Below are positions 53,424 through 62,070 of a DNA stretch of 64,000 bases, in pieces. The notes under the pieces are model-generated. The model was given only the letters and a program-made list of their open reading frames with translations. It was not told where the DNA came from and made no database searches. A program made the translations under genes and the position numbers. The stretch is from Viola odorata (lineage: Eukaryota; Streptophyta; Magnoliopsida; Malpighiales; Violaceae): assembly GCA_963691705.1 (NCBI GenBank), contig OY829545.1, positions 36,319,475 through 36,383,474 of the forward strand. Direction: 5' to 3'. Numbering within the stretch: position 1 is the first letter of the stretch; each line of letters opens with the position of its first letter.

Positions 53424-54036
53424 CATTGCATGAGGATGACCGCGCGAGTCCGTGCGCGAGCCAGCGCGCGCCTTGGCCTATGCGCTAGCCATCCGCACCT
53501 TGGCCCACACCCTAGCAGCAGCCTTCAAGAGCTCCTCAAGGCCCATCTTCCCAAGCCTGCCCCTTAGTCTAAGTGTAGGGTATTTTAGGGTTTTCCATGT
53601 AATAATGCCCAAGCTATAAATAGAAGGAGATAGCCTCTTTTATAGCTTGTCTTTGATTTTAATTGTGAGTTCATCTCCATATCAAGACCAAGTAGTTAGC
53701 TTAAGCCTTAGGGATCTTAAATCCGGTTTTCTCTTCAAACAACTAACACCTTTCGGCTTGATCATGTTGATCAATTAAGGGAAGGTTTCGGTTGTTGATC
53801 CTTGTAAACGTTTGATTGCAAGTTATCTAATTGTTTTCCATAAATCCTTTTCCACTTCCTTCCATCTATTGCCGCTGCCTTTAAATCTCCCTAACATCCA
53901 AAATACCCCGCATTCATCCATCAAGAACGTGTTCTTCATCATCAAGCTCAAGTTATCTTCCTCCTAAAGAAGACTAGATTCGAAGAGGCTCTACTATTCG
54001 ACCTCAATCCATTCAACGGAGGGTCGAATGTTATCA
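53323..54036 (+). repeat. 3' LTR of G (714 bp)
   Basis: TGATAGGAGCTCGAGG to AATGTTATCA, equal in length to the 5' LTR. TATAAATAG at about 53615. Confidence 0.9.
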
Positions 54037-54041
54037 CTCTC

Positions 54042-55002
54042 CCTCACGTGTTTCGCTCGTGTTTCACTCTTCTCTCTAATGCGCTCACAATCTTACCTAC
54101 TCTTATCTTCAATCACAAACCAATACTTAGGTTAGCAATGACACTAGGAATCCAACAAAGCACAAGGAATGCAAGGAAAACAAAGGCGAGAAAGAAAGGT
54201 AAAGAAAGTCTAATGATGCTCAAGAATGTGGTATGTTTGAACACCAATTAGACTTAGAGTCAAAAGATGATGTGGGAAACAAGGGAAGAAAGACCAAAGA
54301 CACAAAATAAAACTAGCTCAAAATGAAAAGAAAGTAGAAAAGGAAATGATATGAAACCGAAAGTTGAAAATAGATGGAGGGAAAATGCAATCACTTCAAA
54401 TGCACACCTAAAAATGATTCAATTGCACACACAAATGTTTAAAGACACAATGGGCTCTTGACTTGTGACTCAATCAATTGCTTTTCTTTTTTTTATTGAG
54501 TGCAAGAGCCTTCAAAATGAATACGTATGGCAAGTAATGTGTTTTAAGTGTAACAAATAGTTTAAATCAAGAAATGTATTTTCACAAAATGCCAAAAATT
54601 AAAGAATGGTGAGCAAGTAAATACTTGGTGGAGAATGAGAGATGTGGCCACCTATGGTTCAAGTATAGTGTGTGACAACTCACACTAGCAAACAAATGAG
54701 ACCACTTGGCTCACATGGACCACAAGGACACTTGGCAGATTTTTAAGGCATTTGTATGAACACCAAGAGCATGAAGAAGATGTGGGAGGTTGAAGATGAA
54801 GATTTAAAGCTTGAAGATGATTAAAAACATCAATTTTTTGGATTTTATACTCAATCAAAGATCAAAACACTAAAAGACGAAAAATTTGGACCAAAAATTC
54901 AAAATCTTCAAAACTTCAAAAATGATAAGCAAGATCGGGGAAGCAATTTCTATGATGTAAATGAAGAAAAATCAAAGAAAAAACAACCTAGAGGACACCA
55001 AA
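54042..55002 (-). other. Leader of K
   Basis: Minus-strand leader with CACGTGAGGGAG at 54039-54050. Its candidate intron is cut by G and completed at 21647-21694. The conserved leader block is degraded near 54700. No gene. Confidence 0.7.
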
Positions 55003-55210
55003 AGCTCCGCTACCACATGATACGATCTTGGTTGATCTAGTCCTTTTTGGGAGGTTGGAGTGAGCATTGGATGGATTGCACAAGTGATGATAATGGACGA
55101 ACATGGAGTAATAGTAGCGGAAATGAAGGATATATAGAGATGTATTGTGAAGATACTTGTATTGAACTTGAAAATCAAGACAAACCCTCCTAAAAGATAA
55201 TCTCTAGGCA
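55003..55210 (-). repeat. PBS and U5 fragment of K's 5' LTR
   Basis: PBS (minus strand TGGTAGCGGAGCTTT) at 55003-55015. The LTR ends CGTATCA at 55018. Only about 195 bp of U5 remain, fused to the middle of M's ORF. Confidence 0.7.
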
Positions 55211-55889
55211 ACCTTGTCGATAGATGATCATACCGTGTCTCCCGCGTATCTGAATAAGCGTCCCCATCACAAGAAGGGACCCGATCACAAGAAACCATGG
55301 GGTAGGCCGCACTAGAACAAGAGGCATAGGTAGGGGTGCCACGGCATGATGGGCCCGGAGTAGGTCTAAGGTCAAGGTGAGATGATAACAGCTCGTGATA
55401 AGGTGGGGTGTGGCGAGAATGCGCACTAGAGGCCGCCATGACATGGTGATGTTGAGGGGGTCTCCGGACTGAGGCATAGGTAGAGGCGCCATGGCTGTGA
55501 TAGGAAGAGAGGATTCGGCCATGGCGTGGGGAAGATGCAGCCTCAGTGTGGAAATCATGGCCATGGTTCCCATGCCGAGATGACCCATCAATGAAGTCCT
55601 CGTGTACATAATAATCATCCCCACTGTCCGCACTAGAGGCATAACCAAAGGCTCGCCGTGAGGGCGCATGATTTTTCTCCCAAGTGATGCCACTAGCACA
55701 ACAAGAATCAGCCCCATTCGATGTCTCATGCTCCACTAAGTAGTTCACCTCATAACACGAAGAGGCTCGACCACTAGGGGCCATGGAATAGGCCGAACTA
55801 GAACAAGAGGCATCCTCCCAAGTGGTGGAACTAGAGCAAAACGAATCCTCATCCTAAGAGGACCCAAAGTCATCACAAAAGGAAGACAT
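55200..55889 (-). pseudogene. Gag-like ORF of M, truncated, with early stop
   Basis: Minus-strand ATG at 55889 (Met-Ser-Ser-Phe-Cys-Asp-Asp-Phe-Gly-Ser-Ser) closely matches P at 62071. The Trp codon 12 is TAG here. The rest is a Ser/Tyr/Arg/Pro-rich region with Gly-Tyr-Ala-Ser-Ser-Ala-Asp-Ser-Gly-Asp-Asp-Tyr-Tyr and Ala-Ser-Val-Arg-Arg-Pro-Pro-Gln. It is cut at about 55210 by K's LTR fragment, so the coiled-coil, CPP and CLAL blocks and the tail are missing. Confidence 0.7.
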
Positions 55890-57457
55890 AGAAAAATACC
55901 TACAAAAAGGAAAACAAACGCAATTGATATATAAACAAAGTAGTCCCTCCCTCACGTGTTTCTCTCGTGTTTCACACTACACTCTAATAATCTCACCTCC
56001 TCACCCACTCTAATCTCCAAGCAAAACCAAGTAATGTAGCTTAGCACAAACTCTAAGACACATAACAGCACAAGGAATGCAAAGAAAACAAGCTTAGAAA
56101 GAAAGGTAGAGAAAATCAAAAGGTATGCACGGATTGGATTGAAATGCACACCTAATTGATTTAGAGTAGAAATAATTATGGAAACAAGAAGGATAGACCA
56201 AAGACTCAAAAGAAAAGATAGCTCAAATGAGGAGAATTTTTTTTTGAAAAGAAAGACTCAACTGAAATTTCGAGTGAAAACTGCGCACTGATTTTGAGTT
56301 GGATAGAAGTGTGTGAAAAACCCCGAATTAGGAGAAGTCTCAAACATAAGAGTTGTTCCACTCAGATAGAAGTTTAAGCTATCAAAATTTCAGAATTTTC
56401 TGGGCGTAGACACTCACACAAAAGGGAAAATACGAAGGTAGTAAAACTAGAAAATCCGAATTGGAAAGCACCATTTGAAAGCCGAAACTTGTGTTCTTCC
56501 ACAAGGACACGTCAAAAACAATGTAATCCACTTAAATGTGCATACACAAGTAGCTTCTTGCTTGTGACTCCTTTGCTTTTCTTCTCTCTCATTTTTTTTT
56601 TTTAGAGAAGTAAGGAACTTGATCACTGTTTTTTTTTTGTTTGATCAATTCTTTTAGTTCCCTTCTTTTAAATTCTGTTTTTGCAAAGGGTGAAGAAGAC
56701 TCACTTGTATGACAAGTATTTTTAAAAGATGAAGTGAAAGACAATTAGTTTTTGCTCTTGAAAAAATATCACTAAAAGCCAAAAAGTGTGATGTGGCAAG
56801 TGAAGATGTGCCACTAATTGTGTGGATGACCAAGCAAGTGATGTGGCAAGTGAGGTGGACGTGTATGAAAGGCATACAAAGTGTAAGGAAGTGAAATTAG
56901 GGCAGGCCTAGAGTAGTGAGCAAGCTAAAATGCTTGGCTCACAATTGAAGCAAATAGTAGGCTCACAATTAAGGTGATGTGGCCGGCTAGGATTGGAGCA
57001 ACAAATTCGGCATTTAGCAAGAAAACAATTCAGTCCACATGGCTCTCAAGGCCACCATAGGAGGCTCCAATAACTTCAGCAGCAAATACACATTTAGGAA
57101 GATGAATTTTCGTCCATTTTGATGCACACAAATACAAAAAATTTCAGCAATTGTGTTCTTCCAAAATTCAGCACACTAAAAGACAAGAATTTCTCAAGAA
57201 CACCAATTTTTTTCAAATGAAGTAAGATTGATTCCTATGGTAGAAAATAATGTTTAAACCATAGAAAACAAGAATTAAGGTGTTTGAACCGAAGAAACTC
57301 AAGGAAAATCAGTTTTAGCACTTTAGTGGAACGGGTGTGAAAAAGAAGAAAAACAGAAAAATTTCAGCACAAAAATTTTCGGCCAAAATGATGAACACAC
57401 GGTGGAAATGATGGATCCAGCCGTGAGAAGGGAGTTTACCAACCTAGAAGACGATTT
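55890..57457 (-). other. Leader of M
   Basis: No gene. Candidate mini-intron 55900-55955 (56 nt) before the ATG. CACGTGAGGGAG at 55947-55958. Conserved leader block at 57031-57069 (minus strand). Confidence 0.7.
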
Positions 57458-58126
57458 GGAGCTCCGCTACCACATGATAACATTCAGCCCTCACTTGGAT
57501 GGATTGGGCCAAAACCTCTTGGAGCAAATGAATCTAGTCTTCTTTAGGAGATTGATGAACTCGGGTGTATGGTGATTAGATGGACGATTTGAGGTGTTTA
57601 GTGAAGAGGATAACGTCGCTAGGAGATAGCGGATTGTGCAGCGGATTAGTGGATGAAAAGGAGAATGATTTGATGAACAAACAATATACTAACTTGTATT
57701 CAAATGATTACAAGGATCGATAATTGCAACCTTCCCTTAATTGTTCATACAATGAACAAGCCGAAAGGAATTAATTAACTAAATGAAAACCGGGTTTAAG
57801 ACCCCTAAGGCAAAGCCAACTAATTGGTCTTGAGAGGAGATAAACTCAACTAAATCAAAGACAAGCTATAAAAGAGGTTATCTCCTTCTATTTATAGCTT
57901 GGGCATTATTACATGAAAAAACCCTAAAATAACCCTTGGACAAAGGGGCTAGAAGGCCGACCACTTGCTGACTTGGCAAGGAGAAGCTATTCCAAAACAG
58001 TCCCTACGGCGCGGCTCATGGGCAACTAGGATTTGGCGCGGCCGTGCACGAGGGTCTTTATGGCTTGCTCGGCCCTCCCGTGAGGCCTTGGCGCGGATAC
58101 GAGCCATGGTCCTCGTGCTCGTATCA
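57458..58126 (-). repeat. PBS and 5' LTR of M (LTR 57475-58126, 652 bp)
   Basis: Minus strand: TGATACGAGCACGAGG at 58126 to TGTTATCA at 57475, then PBS TGGTAGCGGAGCTCC (57458-57472). TATAAATAG (minus) at about 57891. Confidence 0.85.
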
Positions 58127-58147
58127 TGCGGATCTGCGCCTTGGCCG

Positions 58148-58840
58148 TGCCTCGTATCCGCGCCAAGGACTCACGGGATGGCCAAGCAACCCATGAGGAG
58201 ACACGCTAGGGGCCGCGCAAAACCCTAGCATCCCATGAGGATGTCAGCGTGAGTCCGTACGCAAGCCCGCGCGTGCCTTGGCCCATGCGCTAGCCATCCA
58301 CGCCTTAGCCCACACCCCAGCGGCAGCCTTCAAGAGCTCTTCAAGGCCCATCATCCCAAGCCCGCACCTTAGTCTACGTGTAGGGTATTTTAGGGCTTTC
58401 CATGTAATAATGCCCAAGCTATAAATAGAAGGAGATAGCCTCTTTTATAGCTTGTCTTTGAATTTAATTGTGAGTATATCTCCATTTCAAGACCACGTAG
58501 TTGGCTTTAGCCTTAGGGATCTTAAATCCGGTTATGTTTCCTCTTGTTAATCTCATCGGGTTGATCATTGTTGATCAAGTAAGGGTGAGCACGATTAAGA
58601 GAACCATGTAGTCATTTGAATGCAAGTTAATATAATTGTTTTCCATAAATCCTTTTCCATTTCATCCATCTATTGTTGCTGCACTTAAACACTCCCTAAC
58701 ATCCAAATATCCCGCACTCATCCATCTAAAAGTGTTCATCATCATCATAGCCGAGCTCACCTTCCTCTCAAAGAAGACTAGATCCGAAGAGGCTCCACTA
58801 TTCGGCCTCAATCCATTCAATGGAGGGTCGAATGTTATCA
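58148..58840 (+). repeat. 5' LTR of O, first 20 bp missing
   Basis: Matches the G/P LTR from about its 21st base (TGCCTCGTATCCGCG) to AATGTTATCA. The 21 bp at 58127-58147 are filler. TATAAATAG at about 58423. Confidence 0.8.
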
Positions 58841-59760
58841 AGTGGTAGCGGAGCTCCACATCGTCTTCTAGGTTGGTAACTCTCTTCTCACGGCTGGATC
58901 CATCTTTTCCAACCGTGTGTTCATCATTTTTGCTGAAATTTTTTTTCTGTTTTTCGCAACCGTTCCTCTTGTCGGTTCAAACACATTTTCCTAGAGTTTC
59001 TATGGTTCAAACACCTTCATACTTGTTTTCTATGGTTTAAACATTATTTTCTACCATAGGAATCATTTATACTTCATTTGAAAATTTAGGTGTTCTTGAG
59101 AAATTTTTGTCTTCTAGTGTCTTGATCTTTGCTAAACTGAAATTGCTAGTTTATTTGGTGTTTATTTCATCTTTATTAAGTGTATTTGTTGCTGAAGTTA
59201 TTGGAGCTTCCTATGGTGGCCTTGAGAGCCATGTGGACTTGATTGTATTCTTGCTAAGTGCCGAAATTGCTTGTCCAAGCATAGCCGGCCACATCACCTT
59301 GATTATGAGCCAAGTGTTTGCCTCAATTGTGAGCCAAGTATTTTCAGCTTGCTCTCCAACCTAGGCCGGTCCTAATTTAGCATCCTTACACTTGTGTGCT
59401 TGTCATACACCTCCACATCACATGCCACTTCACTTGCTTGGTCATCCACACAATTAGTGGCACATCATTTTCACTTGCCACATCACATTTTTGGCTCGTA
59501 GTGAAATTGTCAAAAATACAAACTACTTGTCTTTCACTACATTTTCTTTTACAAAAAAAAATACTTGTCATTCAAGTGAGTCTTCTTCACCCTTTGCAAT
59601 CAAAAAAAAAATAGAACTTAAAAGAAGGGAACTAAAACATTTGATCAAAATAAAAGAAAGAAAGAAGAGAAAAGAAAAGAAAGAGTGATCAAGTTCCCCC
59701 TTTTCTAAAAAACAAAAAAGAAAAAAAAAAGAGAGAAGATAAGCAAAGGTGTCACAAGCA
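58841..59760 (+). other. PBS and truncated leader of O
   Basis: PBS 58843-58857. Conserved leader block 59202-59241. No gene. The leader is cut at 59760 by the start of P; by comparison with 23335 it should continue with GAAGCTCCTTG beyond P. Confidence 0.75.
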
Positions 59761-60474
59761 TGATACGAGCTCGAGGACCATGCCTCGTATCCGCGCCAAG
59801 GACTCACGGGATGGCCGAGCAACCCATGAGGAGACACGCCCGGGGCCGCGCCAAACCCTAGCAACGTATGAGGATGACCGCGCGAGTCCGTGCGCAAGCC
59901 CGCGCGCGCCTTGGCCTATGCGCTAGCCATCCGCGCCTTGGCCCAAACCCTAGCGGCAGCCTTGAAGAGCTCCTCAAGGCCCATCTTCCCAAGCCCGCCC
60001 CTTAGTCTAAGTGCAGGGTATTTTAGGGATTTCCATGTAATAATGCCCAAGCTATAAATAGAAGGAGATAGCCTCTTTTATAGCTTGTCTTTGATTTTGT
60101 TGAGTTTATCTCCTTTTCAAGACCAATTAGTTGGCTTTGCCTTAGGGGTCTTAAACCCGGTTTTGTTCAACTTGTTTAATCTCATCGAGTTGGTCATTAC
60201 ATGATCAAGTAAGGGTGAGCACGAATTAAGAGATCCTTGTAATCATTTGATTACAAGTTCCATATATTGTATTTCATCAATACATCTTCATCTTCTTCCA
60301 TTTAATCCGCTGCACTCTTCCGCAATCTCCTTGCGACGTTATCCTCTCCATTAACACCATTAAACACCATCTAAACACCTTCCACCCTTGTGTTTACCAT
60401 CCTCCCAAAGGAGACTAGATCCTTCAAGCTCAAAAACACGGTTTCTTCCTTCAAGAGAAGCCCGAATGTTATCA
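59761..60474 (+). repeat. 5' LTR of P (714 bp)
   Basis: TGATACGAGCTCGAGG to AATGTTATCA; same length as both G LTRs. TATAAATAG at about 60053. Confidence 0.85.
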
Positions 60475-62070
60475 TGTGGTAGCGGAGCTCCAAATCGTCT
60501 TCTAGGTTGGTAAACTCCCTTCTCACTGCTGGATCCATCATTTCCACCGTGTGTTTATACATTTTGGCCGAAAATTTTGTGCTGAAATTTTTCTGTTTTT
60601 CATAACCGTTCCTCTCTTCGGTTCAATCTTCATTTTCTTGAGTTTCCACGGTTCAAACACCTTGATTCATGTTTTCTACGGTTTAAACATTATTTTCTAC
60701 CATAGGAATCATTTCTAGGTCATTTGGAATTTTTGTGTTCTTGAGTCTTTTTTGTCTTTTAGTGTGCTAAATCTTGGAAGAACACAATTGCTAGAATTGT
60801 TTTGTGTTTGTGTGCATCTAAATGGACGAAAATTCATCTTCTTAAAGGTGTATTTGTTGCTGAAGTTATTGGAGCTTCCTATGGTGGCCATGAGAGCCAT
60901 GTGGACTTGATTGTATTCTTGCTAGAATCCGAAATTGTTGCTCCAATCCTAGCCGGCCACATCACCTTAATTGTGAGCCTAGTATTTTCCTCCATTGTGA
61001 GCCAAGCATTTCAGCTTTCTCACTACTCTAGGCCGGCCCTAATTTAGCATCCTTACACATTGTATGCTTGTCATACACGTCCACCTCACATGCCACATCA
61101 CTTGCTTGGTCATCCATACAATTAGTGACACATCATCTTCACTTGCCACATCACACTTTTTGGCATTTAGTGAAAATATTTTCAAGAGCTAAGCTACTTG
61201 TCTTTCACTTCTTCTTTGAAAATACTTGTCATCCAAGTGACTCTTCTTCACTCTTTGCAAAACAGAAAAGAAAAGAAGGGAACTAAAACATTTGATCACA
61301 AAACAAAAAGAAAAGAAAAGAAAGAATTTGATCAAGTTCCTAAAATCTAAAAAAAAATAAAAAATAGATTGGCAAAGGAGTCATAAGCAAGAAGCATCTT
61401 GTCTATGTGCATTGAAGTGAATTACTTTGTTTTTGTAGTGTCTTAGTGGATGAACACAAGTTTCGGATTTGTTTTTCCATTTGTGTTATCTTGCTCGGAT
61501 TTCCAGTGTGACTACCTTCGCATTTCTGCCTTTTGTGAGAGTGTTTTTGCCCAGAAAATTCTGAAATTTTGACAGCTTAAACTTAAGCCTGAGTGTAACA
61601 ACTCGTATGTTTAAGACTTCTCCTAATTCTGTGGTTTTCGTATACTTCTCCCCAAATCAAAATCAGTGCGCAGTTTTCACCCGAAATTTCAGTGTTGAGT
61701 CTTTCTTTTCAGTTTGTTTTCTCTTCTCATTTGAGCTAGCTTTTCTTTGAGTCCTTGGTCTATCCTTCTTTGTTTCCATCATTATTTCTACTCTAAGTCA
61801 ATTAGGTGTGCATTTCAATCCAATTCGTGCGTACCTTTTGATTTTCTCTACCTTTCTTTCTAAGCTTGTTCTCTTTGCATTCCTTGTGCTGTTTTGTGTC
61901 TTAGAGTTTGTGCTAAGCTACATTACTTGGTTTTGCTTAGAGATTAGAGTGGGTGAGGAGGTGAGATTATTAGAGTGTAGTGTGAAACACGAGAGAAACA
62001 CGTGAGGGAGGGACTAACCCTTTGTTTATATATCAATTGTGTTTGTTTTCCTTTTTGTAGGTATTTTTCT
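60475..62070 (+). other. PBS and leader of P
   Basis: No gene. Conserved leader block 60871-60910. CACGTGAGGGAG 61999-62010. Candidate mini-intron 62002-62060 (59 nt, GACTAAC, TTTTTGTAG|G), 10 nt before the ATG. Confidence 0.7.

Larger units (their letters stand above)
21695..54036 (+). mobile_element. G, composite element of 32 kb with nested insertions
   Basis: 714-bp LTRs lie at 21695-22408 and 53323-54036, with TSD CTCTC at 21690-21694 and 54037-54041. Removing G joins K's candidate intron exactly (GTGAGGGAGAG + GCTAAC). G's own parts are LTR, PBS, leader 22426-23526 plus 41978-42499, gag-pro 42500-44423, linker 52350-53322 and LTR. It has no RT or integrase. H and S are nested in it. 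The LTRs differ at about 20 positions by eye, more than those of S, as expected for the host. Confidence 0.9.
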
